In this document: piece after piece, positions 24,356-34,300 of the stretch
Layout of the letters: each line of letters opens with the position of its first letter
How positions within the stretch are numbered: the first letter of the stretch is position 1
Assembly: GCF_964340395.1 (NCBI RefSeq)
Contig: NC_135553.1
Coordinates: 9,772,501-9,836,500 of the forward strand
Length of the DNA stretch: 64,000 bases
Reading direction: 5' to 3'
Source: Glandiceps talaboti
Lineage: Eukaryota; Hemichordata; Enteropneusta; Spengelidae
Program-made: the position numbers and the translations under genes
The notes under the pieces: model-generated
Databases searched by the model: none
Told to the model about the DNA's origin: nothing
The model's input: only the letters and a program-made list of their open reading frames with translations

Positions 24356-27300
24356 AACCAGTGACAGACAACCATTTACAAGCGGCATTTGTTATATACA
24401 GGGCACAGCATGTTGGAAGTACAGAGACTTGTATTACATTCCATCCTTTAATTTGATAAGAATGGTTTTATGGGAAATTTACCTGTAAATGAAATGCCAG
24501 GGGAACTTGAAATTCATTTGTCAATGTAAGCCATTATGTAGAGTGGTCATAAAACTGTTCTTATCAAATCATGAAATGTAATACGAGTCTCTGTACTGCC
24601 AACATGCTGTGCGAAGTGTTATTAATTTATTTACTTTGCCTGTCACTGGTACATTCATCCTGAGTGCGTGATGGGTGTTAAAATGGTTATATAGATGAGA
24701 AATTAGTAGTTTTATATTTATTTATAATAAATCTAACAACATTAATTTGACTTTCTACTTGAAACAAGTCAAATGTGAAAAAGCCACAGACCAGGTCTGT
24801 GTAAATCGCTAGTGTGAACCTAACTACTTGCAATATTGCTTACAATCACAAGTTATCATACAAGCTATATACATGATGATGCTTTTAAAAAAGTAAAAGC
24901 TCTAATTATGTGTATTTATTCCCAGAGATGTATCTCAGATAAATTTACGGTAACGTTGAAACAAATTAATTATAGAAAAATGACAGGTCCTGAGGTAAGA
25001 TTCGTGTTCACAATCTTTGAGTGACTAGATCTATGTTGTTGCATATTTGTTGGGTTTTTTTCAAATAGAAGAACACAACAAAGTTATTTTATTAAAATAA
25101 AGACCCACATTGCCACTTAAAATTATGGTTTTAACTTTATTTGAAAAGGTCGACCAAGAAAACTTGAACGGAATGTTCTTAGTAACAACTGACTTCACAG
25201 CTGTTGTCGTCCGTATACCAAACGTCATCGCTCTTGTAGCCCGAATAGATGACAACATGTTCGTAGAGTTGGATCCCGGCTTCGTTGCAAAAGTGGGTGT
25301 GAAGAATAATGTATACAGGGGGAAAATGTTTGGTATCCTTGGCAACAACGACGGTGACCCGAGCAATGACATGATGTTACCTGATGGTACCATCGCACGC
25401 ACATTAAAAGAATTTGTGGACGCCTATACCGTTCCGAATAGGTAAGAAATATATTCTCTTGTAAGGGGCGACATCAATAGTTAAATGTAGTGTAAAAAGT
25501 AAATTCTTTTAGTTGGGGGTTGGGGTGCGGTGGGGGTGGGTTGAAGCATTTTAGTTCTCACCCTGCAAAAGCTATGTTACTTTTTAATGGAATCTCTTTT
25601 GTACTCCTAAATACAATGTTGTCACATCGAGAAATGGAAGAATTTTCGCTATGGTAAAAGCATGGCTCTATAATACATTAAAGTGTCAAGAGCTATTTTT
25701 CCTCACTGCATACTGGTGTTGTATTCACAGCACTACATACTGATAAATACTTTTTCGAAAGGCGTAAGTTCACGTGAAATTAACAACTACATATTGTTTA
25801 TACCAATTACATGCCTTTTTTCCCTGGAAATCAAGCTATGGCATACTAAGGGACCGGCCCGTTTCTTCGTCCGGGGGGGGGGCACCCTGTTTTTGAAATT
25901 GGCAGTGGGGGGGGGGGTCATGCTGTTTTGAAAATTGTGGATGGGGAGGGGGGTCATTGTGTTTTGGATTGTGATGGAAGAAAAAATCATTTTCTACAAT
26001 ATCATACAGCCTTGTCTGAAATGTGGTACATGTAAATATTTGTTCTTGTCCCTGTTTCTTACATGAATACTGTAATATTACTTATTAGTTCAAACATAAC
26101 TATACATATACATATACATATACATGTATTACCTAGCTACCACACTAGTAACAGAACACGTCATGCTAATGCTTGGCTGTTTCACAATCAATGCTTCACT
26201 TATATTGCACTTTGGGACAAAAGTGAACTTTAAGGTTTCGTAATGGTAATCTTCATAGATAGTTTATAAAAGAAGTTCATCTAAATTGTTCTACACGTCA
26301 GTATGAACTTTTCAGAAGGGATTAATACACTTTCTATTTTGGACACTACATGTTATTGACACTAAAAATCACAACATCTCATCAGATTCCAGTTTCTATT
26401 ATACACTAGGTATGACCACCTAAAGTTCTCTAACATACCGGTGACTTTGCTATACATGCAATATTAATACCCTATACCAATGTTACGGACCCATTTTCAT
26501 GTGACATGGGAAACTCATTTAAAAGTTACAGTTACCTTAGCTTTTCGAAGTTTGGAAATATTATATCATAGGCTATATAATAACCTAAACATTGCTTTAA
26601 TACAAGCAAAAAACTCCAGACCTGCAAGGGGAAAACCCCAAGGACTCCCTCACCCCCAGAGGCCACTCACGCATTCAACCAACAATCAGATGCATCAATA
26701 ACCTTTTTACTGTCATAGTGGTATAACTTTCCTTAAATATTTTCACCATATTCTAATTTGAGATGATAGTCTTTTAAAGATGTGAAATGCTTGCCAAGAT
26801 AGTCTAAAATTGCCTTAAACTCCAAATCTCCCCTACCAATGATACTACCATTAGATGTGCTGACCTTTACTACATGTACATGTATATAATGATGCCATTT
26901 AGCTTTTTAAGAACATATTTCAACCCTATGTAAGTTATAAAGCATAGTTTCTGATACTCGATGGTGCTGTCTTGTAAATTATGGTTAAAGTTATTGCTTG
27001 AAAGGGTCCGAATAGCATAAATATTGGCTTTAAGAGTAAAAATACTCCAGGGCTTCTAGAGGGAGACCCCCTCGGACCCCCAAATGAGGTGGACATATCC
27101 CAGTCTCAAGCTCTTCCCCTGTTACTGTCAAGATGCTATTAAAGTAAATTTCAAAAGTATTTCAACCCTATGTAGTTGCTTTTTACATGTTGGTGCTGTC
27201 TTGTAAAGCTTGGATATTATTGTCTGAAAATGTCTGAATAGTCTCAAATTGACTTTTTCAGAGTAAAAACTTCAGGGCTTCTAGGGGGAGACCCCTAGGA

Positions 27301-28152
27301 CCCCCATAACAGATGTACATATTCTATTCCCTTCTCAAGCTTCCCCCCTACCTGTCACTGTCATGATGCTATTAAACTCCGTTTGGAATATATTTACCCT
27401 GTGTAGTCAATAATTATAATTATGATTGTGCTAATCCGGGATCTTATAAAGTAGATGCAAGGCAGTCAAACCGTCCACACCGAGTCTGAGTAAAATAAAC
27501 CACTGAAACATTCTGCAACTAGTCGCAGACACGAGGGCGCCAATGGTTTGAGCTCTGCATTTGATGACGTCTGCATGGCGGCTAGTCAGTTCATTTTACA
27601 AAATGTCGCAAGAAATTATATTCATGTAGTATGTGAAGCTTTTTATTGGTTTTTGCCTGGTTGAATCTAACAAAACCGCTGAAGGGTAACGTGAAACGAG
27701 CTGTATGTTTTGGTTTGGAAGGGAATAGTGTTAAACAACATGCTTAATACGAACTGGTGGTTTCCATTTGTATTCATATACGGTCAGAATAATAATCTGA
27801 ATCAGATTCATTTAGATACTTTATTGCCATATGTATAACACATATATATTGAAATATAAATCCACGACCACTCCTTATAATTGAAGTAACAGAGAAAAAG
27901 CAAGATAAAAATGAGGACAAAAGGATGGATAAAAACAATTAAGATTAAAGCAAAAGTCAGGACTCATCAGGATTTGAGAGAGTTTTGTGTCCTTTTACTG
28001 ATTACAAGGTTTCAAAATAAGTCCCCATCCAACAAAATGTATATATTTGTTGCACTGCGGGTATAAATCGTAAAGAATTTCGTTTTTATATGATTACGTG
28101 TTGTTCCTTTTGTATCCACAGCTGTTCAATATCAACAGTTACAGAAGACTAA
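17018..28152 (+). CDS. Gene A: predicted secreted protein with one VWD domain, eight exons
   Basis: Exons: 17018-17122, 20401-20497, 21301-21619, 21815-21885, 22426-22667, 24926-24994, 25149-25441, 28122-28152 (total 1227 nt, 408 aa plus stop). All boundaries use AG/GT and the phases run 0,1,2,1,0,0,2 without a stop. Exon 1 encodes a signal peptide (MMAWLSVFVLCVGMAMMSVSA). Residues 36-197 are an unrecognised region with a YPGYPGYP motif and few Cys. Residues 198-400 form a VWD domain: CPCDEGDGYGDPHFEEFDG at the start and GILGNNDGDPSNDMMLPDG near the end, with DPH, FDG and NxDGD positions that bind calcium in this family. The Cys normally before GILG is Phe here. Sequences conserved in introns 1-2 may be further exons. 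Weak points are the exon 3 and 4 donors and exon 8. The function is unknown; extracellular location is inferred. Confidence 0.72.
17292..17444. repeat. Intron 1 tetranucleotide tract, (TCAG)n/(TGTC)n switching strand sense
   Basis: CAGT, then CTGT, then GACT, then CTGT blocks in succession. Tracts occupy the same intron position in gene B (about 36531-36640) and gene C (about 55634-55712), with different lengths and block orders. Confidence 0.92.
17527..17598 (+). other. Candidate extra exon in intron 1 of gene A (24 codons)
   Basis: It follows a TTATAAAACAG acceptor-like site and reads KQVNLKQSTVYLDKILLKLS..., a Leu/Lys-rich helix-like peptide in phase 0. It is conserved in B (36760-36831). 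Copy C has a 17-nt deletion and an in-frame stop there. The donor (GTTTCC) is poor and not kept in B, so this may be only conserved intron sequence. Confidence 0.25.
18259..18381 (+). other. Candidate extra exon in gene A (41 codons, phase 0)
   Basis: It follows TTTGTCCAG and reads PMQSADPWGNTQMTLLTAV..., ending before GTAATA. The B counterpart begins near 37315 with the same PMQSADPWGNT. In C (about 56364 on) a one-base insertion in the A-run puts a stop in frame, but a second related copy, PMQSADPRETQNM, lies at 57834. Its inclusion in the transcript is unproven. Confidence 0.3.
18975..19175 (-). repeat. Dispersed repeat ending in GACA/CA-type microsatellite
   Basis: On the minus strand: 'ccaaaaccgaaccagttcttgcc', 'aaatttcgtttcaattgag.cagccgtttt', then GACAGACAGACACACAC. 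A plus-strand relative is at 58043-58260 in segment C. Same family, opposite orientation and different site, so this is a mobile repeat rather than part of the segmental duplication. Confidence 0.65.
20176..20268. repeat. Imperfect GAC/GAT trinucleotide repeat, intron 1 of gene A
   Basis: GACGACGATGATGATGAC-type runs. Counterparts are at 37876-37932 (B) and about 59211-59305 (C, the longest). His/Arg-rich and Ser-rich minus-strand frames through these tracts are artefacts. Confidence 0.9.
20401..20497 (+). CDS. Gene A exon 2
   Basis: It follows TATTTCCCAG and encodes LPFVSVKEVANIINTAKAE... to PFPN, phase 0 in and phase 1 out at GTAAGT. The same 97-nt exon is found at 38070-38166 and 59420-59516 without disruption, which supports coding function. 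Confidence 0.8.
21301..21619 (+). CDS. Gene A exon 3 (unrecognised domain)
   Basis: It follows TTTTATTTTAG, phase 1 in. It encodes APTLFYLAITSCHSLIFGII..., YEGGTMNIFAYLQGN, YQSYPGYPGYPSFF and YDPCDVVVLNVTLANIDLSF. The 319-nt length and the open frame are kept in all three copies. The end is uncertain: GT donor (CAA|GTATTG, phase 2) fits exon 4, while an overlapping GC donor (GCAAGT) four bases earlier looks stronger but breaks the frame. Confidence 0.8.
22258..22288. repeat. (GGTT)n microsatellite, intron 4 of gene A
   Basis: About seven units. The B counterpart (39951-39966) has about four. Confidence 0.85.
22426..22667 (+). CDS. Gene A exon 5 (VWD domain, first part)
   Basis: It follows TCCAACCACAG, phase 1 in and phase 0 out at GTAAGA. 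It encodes CPCDEGDGYGDPHFEEFDG, CDYVLAEDY and HTFKVLVKQARL, the start of a VWD fold. The B copy (40101-40345) is one codon longer and reads GDPHYIEFDGD. Confidence 0.88.
23067..24149 (+). pseudogene. 5'-truncated LINE reverse transcriptase (CR1/Jockey-type)
   Basis: The similarity begins at IVNHDILLRKL, just after the point where the motif A aspartates would lie, so the catalytic core is cut. It keeps VPQGSILGPLFFLLFINDLP (motif B), MYADDTAA (motif C), KLLGVNIDDTLTW, LPHFDYCSNIWG and VKTWNDLS before a stop. The frame is fully open for 360 codons, so the insertion is recent; a start codon at 23025 lies in flanking sequence. The downstream tail TTTAAATAAAGTC plus (AAT)n is the element's 3' end. 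Confidence 0.85.
24312..24354 (+). repeat. (AAT)n tail of the LINE
   Basis: About 14 AAT units directly after TTTAAATAAAGTC, the 3' terminus of the LINE. Confidence 0.9.
24399..24613. mobile_element. Foldback (hairpin) element of about 215 bp
   Basis: Left arm CACAGCATGTTGG.AGTACAGAGAC...GTATTACAT...TTTGATAAGAA is the near-perfect reverse complement of the right arm ending GCCAACATGCTGTG. Arms are about 55 bp with a loop of about 100 bp. No coding capacity. Confidence 0.75.
24926..24994 (+). CDS. Gene A exon 6 (VWD domain, middle)
   Basis: It follows TTATTCCCAG and encodes RCISDKFTVTLKQINYRKMT then GPE, 23 codons, phase 0 on both sides. The B copy (40884-40952) is identical in length but has TAA in place of the fourth codon TCA. 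Confidence 0.8.
25149..25441 (+). CDS. Gene A exon 7 (VWD domain, last part)
   Basis: The acceptor is GAAAAG. A one-base indel between A and B lies just upstream (TATGGTTTTAAC versus TATGGTTTAAC), which supports placing the boundary here. It encodes NGMFLVTTDF, RIPNVIALVARID, FVELDPGFVAKVGVK and GILGNNDGDPSND. Phase 2 out at GTAAGA. The residue before GILG is Phe (25329-25331). Confidence 0.87.
25450..25846 (+). repeat. Dispersed repeat starting (G)GGGC.ACATCAATAGTT..AATGTAG
   Basis: The same sequence occurs at 41470-41868 (B) and, more diverged, at 61588-61840 inside the transposon of segment C. The start matches the arms of the 15297 palindrome. Confidence 0.6.
25850..27487 (+). mobile_element. 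Harbinger-like element in intron 7 of gene A, right end deleted
   Basis: It starts GGGACCGGCCCG after a TAA (25847-25849), with subterminal G-runs and the same interior as 41872-43326. The right terminus is missing: sequence jumps from 'caccgagtc' to 'tgagtaaaataaacc', whereas B continues through its TIR and a further 100 bp of flank. GTC is shared at the breakpoints. Confidence 0.72.
27488..28121 (+). other. End of intron 7 of gene A, no other feature
   Basis: Colinear with 43425-44059 in B. It contains 'ggaatagtgttaaacaacatgc' and 'attcatttagatactttat' stretches and ends with the acceptor TGTATCCACAG. No coding signal. Confidence 0.6.
28122..28152 (+). CDS. Gene A exon 8 (short C-terminus)
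   Basis: With the phase-2 donor of exon 7, the exon adds SCSISTVTED and stops at 28150-28152. B gives SCVISTVTED (44060-44090). In another frame the same exon is open to 28316 and ends in a hydrophobic segment (FKMLFWVTILVIFGF), and a 6-bp indel between A and B keeps that frame open. I prefer the short end because it fits the splice phase. Confidence 0.5.
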
Positions 28153-28316
28153 TAAGGGACATCTTGACTAAATCCACCACACGATCAGGACATCTTCAAG
28201 AACTATACCAACGACGAAACAACGGCAATACCACGAATCAATGTTTTAAAATGTTATTTTGGGTGACAATTTTGGTTATTTTTGGTTTTAATATTCGGTT
28301 CATTATTGTTTGTTAA

Positions 28317-29100
28317 TATCTCGTCTTTCTTTGCTTAGTGCAATTTTTAAGTCAGTCGAAGCAAAACATGTACCTTCTGTCGTCATAAAAACATTTATGG
28401 CTACTATCACGTACGTACAGGTTTACTTCTATTTGGTAGACTTGCAAATTTATTATGGAATCCCTTAACTTCCCATATGGTATGGGTAACTTTTTAGTAC
28501 ACAGCATCCAACACCGAAGTATGATCTATGTTGTCTTATTTGAATGCCGTACCCATCTTAGTCGTTTGGTGGAGGCCATATGATTGTAGGTAATCACTTG
28601 ATGCTGGCAATACATGTATATGTCAAAGCATATTATGAGGACGAAAAAAAAAACAGTAAACAAAAAAGAGAAAAGAACAGTAAAATTTGGATCTTTATAC
28701 TGTAAATTTCAATTTTGTTAATAATACCTAATGTTGAATTTTCAGAGGCTTGCTAAAAAATCCTTTTTTTATATGTTTTTTTTTTGTTTAACTTTCACCC
28801 ACGACAGCCTTCCTCATTGTACAGGAGCAGATATTTGCTAGTAAATAATCACAGCTTAACAAACATGCCAACAGTATTCGTCGTATGGAGACAGCACTCT
28901 ATGTTTTGGGAACAAGAGTAAAAGTAATTGTAGGGAAAATGTATGTAGCCAGATAAATGCGTTTCAACTTCAGTAAAAATAGGTCATCAATGGTCTATGT
29001 TTGTCTTACGTTACTAAAGGCTGTGTGCGAGAGAGGTTGGTAGAAATGTCCATGCATATGATAACCATGATTTTTGAACATTTGGATATTCTTACAGTGT
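28317..29100 (+). other. 3' flank of gene A
   Basis: Non-coding sequence colinear with 44260-44740 in B; B lacks about 300 bp. No gene seen; T-rich runs only. Confidence 0.5.
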
Positions 29101-29107
29101 CTGAGTA

Positions 29108-29143
29108 CGTATGTATGTATGTATGTATGTATGTATGTATATA

Positions 29144-29190
<47 letters not shown>
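29108..29190. repeat. (GTAT)n(GT)n microsatellite
   Basis: About ten GTAT units followed by about 20 GT units. The B counterpart at 44748-44788 is GTGC/GT and shorter. Confidence 0.93.
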
Positions 29191-29192
<2 letters not shown>

Positions 29193-29447
29193 CAATGATA
29201 ATGACAGCAATTCAATAATAGTAGATCAGCAACAATGACGTCATTCTACAGCTGTATTAAAGAAGTCACAATATGTGGTCATAAATGTAAACATGTATTC
29301 TGTAAAAAAGAAAGAAATTTCATTGATATGGTTTTTCAGTTATCGCTATATATCAATTAGTGGGTTGTGACAGACCGTTGATACTACTACTATACAATGA
29401 ATGCTTCTATCTCATTATGATTGCTTTCCTTTCCCTGCTATGTCATG

Positions 29448-31135
29448 TTGCGTTGTGATGTGTTGTGTTGTGTTGTGTTGTGTTGTATTGGGTTGTGTTG
29501 TGTTGTGTTGTGTTGTGATGTGGTGTGTTGTGTTGTGTTGTGTTGTATTGGGTTGTGTTATGTTGTGTTGTGTTGTGTTGTGTTGTGTTGTGTTGTGATG
29601 TGTTGTGTTGTGTCATGTTGCGTTGTGATGTGTTGTGTTGTGTTGTGTTGTGTTGTGTTGTATTGGGTTGTGTTGTGTTGTGTTGTGTTGTGTTGTGTTG
29701 TGTTGTGTTGTGTTGTGTTGTGTTGTATTGGGTTGTGTTATGTTGTGTTGTGTTGTGTTGTGTTGTGTTGTGCTGTGCTGTATTGTATTGTGTTGTGTTG
29801 CATTGTGCTGTACTGCGCTGTGTTGTGTTGCATTGTGTTGTGTTGCGCTGTGCTGTGTTGAGCTGTGTTGTGTTATGTTGTGTTGTGTTGTGCTATGCTG
29901 TGCTGAGCTGTGTTGTGCTGTGCTGTGCTTTGCTGTGCTGTACTGTGTTGTGTTGTGCTATGCTGTGTTGAGCTGTGTTGTGTTGTGTTGTGCTGTGCTT
30001 TGCTGTAATGTGTTGTGTTGTGTTGTGTTGTGTTGTGTTGTGTTGTGTTGCATTGTATTGTATTGCGTCGTGTTGCACTGCACTGTGTTGTGTTGTGTTG
30101 TGTTATGCTGTGCTGTGCTGTGCTGTGTTGTGTTGTGTTGTGTTGTGTTGTTGTGTTGTGATGTGTTGTGTTCCCCTGCACTGTATTACGTTGCGTTGCA
30201 ATGTGTTGGGTTGTGGTGTGGTGTGGTGTGGTGTGGTGTGGTGTGGTGTGGTGTGATGTGCTGTCTTGTGCTGTGCTGTGCTGTGCTGTGCTTTGATTTG
30301 CTGTGCTGTGTCATGTTGCGTTGTGATGTGTTGTGTTGTGTTGTGTTGTGTTGTATTGGGTTGTGTTGTGTTGTGTTGTGATGTGTTGTGTTGTGTTGTA
30401 TTGGGTTGTGTTGTGTTGTGTTGTGTTGTGTTGTGTTGTGCTGTGCTGTATTGTATTGTGTTGTGTTGCATTGTGCTGTACTGCGCTGTGTTGTGTTGCA
30501 TTGTGTTGTGTTGCGCTGTGCTGTGTTGAGCTGTGTTGTGTTATGTTGTGTTGTGTTGTGCTATGCTGTGCTGAGCTGTGTTGTGCTGTGCTGTGCTTTG
30601 CTGTGCTGTACTGTGTTGTGTTGTGCTATGCTGTGTTGAGCTGTGTTGTGTTGTGTTGTGCTGTGCTTTGCTGTAATGTGTTGTGTTGTGTTGTGTTGTG
30701 TTGTGTTGTGTTGTGTTGCATTGTATTGTATTGCATCGTGTTGCACTGCACTGTGTTGTGTTGTGTTGTGTTATGCTGTGCTGTGCTGTGCTGTGTTGTG
30801 TTGTGTTGTGTTGTGTTGTGTTGTGTTGTGTTGTGTTGTGTTGTGTTGTGTTGTGTTGTTGTGTTGTGATGTGTTGAGTTCCCCTGCACTGTATTACGTT
30901 GCGTTGCAATGTGTTGGGTTGTGGTGTGGTGTGGTGTGGTGTGGTGTGGTGTGGTGTGATGTGCTGTCTTGTGCTGTGCTGTGCTGTGCTTTGATTTGCT
31001 GTGCTGTGCTGTGCTGTGTTGTGTTGTGTTGTTGTGTTGTGTTGTGTTGTGTTGTGTTGTGTTGTGTTGTGTTGTATTGTATTGTATTGTGTTGTGTTGT
31101 GTTGTGTTGTGTTGTGTTGTGTTGTGTTGTGTTGT
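29448..31135 (+). repeat. TGTTG pentanucleotide satellite, about 1.7 kb
   Basis: Units of TGTTG with variants (TGCTG, TATTG, TGATG, GGTGT), almost free of A and C on the plus strand. A block of about 670-710 bp is repeated inside: 'tgctgtgctgtattgtattg' at 29769 and 30439, 'ttcccctgcactgtattacg' at 30171 and 30879. All long ORFs here, in every frame, follow from the 5-bp period. Confidence 0.95.
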
Positions 31136-31390
31136 GGATTGTTTGCTTGCTTGTTTGTTTGCTTGTTTTAAGTTTATATGGTCTTGGGATTGGTATTGAT
31201 ATCCTTGCATCGTATGAATGGAAGTGGTTGCTCTTTGTTAAGTTCCCTGTGTCTTAGCATCTCATCTCATAACGACATTAAATTTTAAAATGTGACATTA
31301 CACATCAGTTTTGATGGCGGAGAAGAAACCATACTCAAATACATAGAGGTATTAAATGTCCCACTTCCTCAGAAAACATTGTCTCCTTAC
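31136..31390 (+). other. End of duplicated segment A
   Basis: Colinear with 45596-45826 of B ('tgcttgcttgtttgtttgcttgtttt', 'agaaaacattgtctccttac'). Homology stops at 31390 where the LINE begins. Confidence 0.75.
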
Positions 31391-34300
31391 ACTTAACACT
31401 GGTTTCACGTCACTCATAACGTAAACAAAATATTTACAGACTCTGAAGCAAGTGCAGCCAGTCCGTTAATGGAGGAGGAAGTTATTGCATCCTTAAACAC
31501 CTTGAAAAATGGTAAAGCAGCAGATCACCAAGGACTCTCAGCCGAACACTTAAAACTTGGCGGACCAAAGGTAGTGAGTGCTTTAACAAAAATCCTGGAA
31601 CCAATTATTGAGAAGGGGGCTGTACCATCTCAATTAATACATGGCATAATATCTCCGATATACAAAAAAACAGGGCAAACCAATTCATAACCCAGATTCC
31701 TACAGACGCATCACAATAACCAGCATCATTGGCAAATTAGCCGAGAAAGTTCATGTAGGGTCGGTAGCTGATAGCATCACTCATACTACATACACAACAT
31801 TGTTTTGGTTCTGGTGACATATTGCAACAATGAAACAAGTATATTTTTAGAAGCTTGACAAAGTACGGTAACTATAAACAAACCAGGTCATTCACTTCCC
31901 GACACATGATAGCCTTCACATACACGACGAATTACTATTTACAGTGATAACAAAGCTGAACGAAAATCCAAACTAACGAAAGTCTAAATGTGAAATACCA
32001 GCGCCATGATCCGTAAACCACGGCCTCAGTTACGTTACTCTTCGTGTCGTGTACATACTCGTACAATTTTCACTGCCTATCCTATTTTTAGACTTTACAA
32101 TGTACTACAACCTAGCCCTATGAATCCGATGTGAGAAATTCCAGACAAAATTGAAACTTCCGCTACACATGTGCATCCGCCAGACACAACATCCCCTTCT
32201 TCAGATAACAGCAACCAGATTTTGTAAGGTTTCTCGTTAACACTGGTTTCACGTCACTCATAACGTAAACAAAATATTTACAGACTCTGAAGCAAGTGCA
32301 GCCAGTCCGTTAATTGAGGAGGAAGTTATTGCATCCTTAAACACCTTGAAAAATGGTAAAGCAGCAGATCACCAAGGACTCTCAGCCGAACACTTAAACC
32401 TTGGCGGACCAAAGGTAGTGAGTGCTTTAACAAAAATCCTGGAACCAATTATTGAGAAGGGGGCTGTACCATCTCAATTCAAACATGGCATAATTTCTCC
32501 GATATACAAAAAAACAGGGCAAACCAATTCATAACCCAGATTCCTACAGACGCATCACAATAACCAGCATCATTGGCAAATTAGCCGAGAAAGTTCATTT
32601 ACAACACAATGGAGTGCACCTGAAGACACATCAAAATCCATTACAGAGAGGGTTCACTAAACACACTTCTTCCTTAAATGTAGCCTTGCTGTTAACTGAA
32701 GCCCATGCTGAAGCTCTTGATACTAAAACTCCACTACTCACAGCGTTCATTGATGCCTCCAAAGCCTTCGATGTTGTCTGGCATGACTCCCTTCTCAGAA
32801 AACTACATTTTAATGGTATTACCAAGGAGGAGTGGACTTTTCTACACAACTGGTACACCAATCTTACATCTCAAGTAAAATGGGAGACGGAGTGCTCCAA
32901 TAGTTTCAGTGAACTCCAGGGAGTCAGACAGGGAGGCGTTTGGTCCCCAGCTGCCTACAAATGCTTCCTAAATCCTCTTTTAGATACTCTATCAACACAT
33001 AAAACTGGATTTCACTTTGGTCAATTTATTGCGGAGTCATCGCCCTTGCTGACGATGTTACCCTACTAGCTAACAACAACTCGGATCTACAATGTCTTCT
33101 TGATGTCCAAGGAGCATATGCCAATAAAGAACGCTATTTAATCAGTGAATCAAAGACAAGGGTGATGCATATAAACACTAAACCAGAAGATACAAGCTTT
33201 GACTTTCAGTTAAATGACAGGAGTATAGTACCAACTGAGACCTATGAACATGTAGGGATACTGTGAGGACCAAACCAATCAATTGGTACAACTAATAGTA
33301 TAAATAATAAGATATAGCGTACACGCCGTTCTGCCTATGCACTAATGGGTTCCGGTTTCCATGGGTTAAACGGTGTGAATCCAATGGTATCACTAAAGAT
33401 GTATAACATTTATGTCATCCCAAGGTTAATGTATGGCCTCGAAGTACTCACACTGAAACAATCAGACCTGATGCTGCTTGAAAAACAACACCGAAAAACC
33501 CTGAGGAACCTGCAACATCTCCCTGAGCGAACAGCAGTGGCTGGTACTTACATCTTACTAGGAACCCTTCCAATTGCTGCTGAGTTTCATAGAAGAAAGC
33601 TATCTCTATTTGGTATTATTTTAAGACAGGACTGTGAGCGCCAAGTAGCTGTCCGACAATTATCCATTAAATCACTCAAATCAAAAAGTTGGTTTATTGA
33701 AATTCAGCACATTCTCCATCAATATGATTTACCTTCAGCACATGACCTTTTAACTGATATCCCGTCACAAGCCCAATGGAAGAAAATGGTAGAAGTAAGA
33801 GTTAACCAATACTGGAAAGAATGGATATGCAAAGAGGCCTCAGGAAAAAAATACCTTACATTATCTCAACACTACAAATTATTCACCTAAGAAAATACAT
33901 CCTATATGGTCATCCACCAATTTCGATCCTGTAGCTGTTAGAAAAGCATCAGTCAAAGCAAAGTTATTACTTGGTGTCTACATGTTACAAACCAACAAAG
34001 CTCAGTTCAACCAGTACAAAGTCAACGCGACCTGTCCACTATGTGAAACTGACATTGAAACCAGAGAACACTTCATTCTACACTGTACAGCCCTTGACAA
34101 AGCTAGATTTTATACAAACTGGAAGTTCACCTCACCAAGCTAATAGGTGCTAATGGTTGGACCAACCTAACACATGACCACACAATGCTTACCCGGCTAA
34201 TATTAGATGCTACATACCTCACAGAACTTGTACCAAAGGACAATGACCTGCTGCTGAATACACTTAGGTTGGAAAACTTAACACGTGGACTATGCTATGC

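Larger units (their letters stand above)
22829..24640 (+). mobile_element. Compound insertion in intron 5 of gene A, including a truncated LINE
   Basis: Copy B passes from 'cctatgtgatt' to 'agtcactggtacattcatcc' (about 40490-40510) where A carries 1.8 kb. It consists of about 240 bp of unassigned sequence (22829-23065), a 5'-truncated LINE ending in (AAT)n (23066-24352), and a foldback element (24399-24613). Confidence 0.75.

Noticed and set aside
29401-31257. Long ORFs of Cys/Val/Leu or His/Asn/Thr repeats on both strands
   Set aside because: All frames of a TGTTG pentamer array are open. The ORFs follow from the period and show no other coding evidence; the same holds at 44931-45717.
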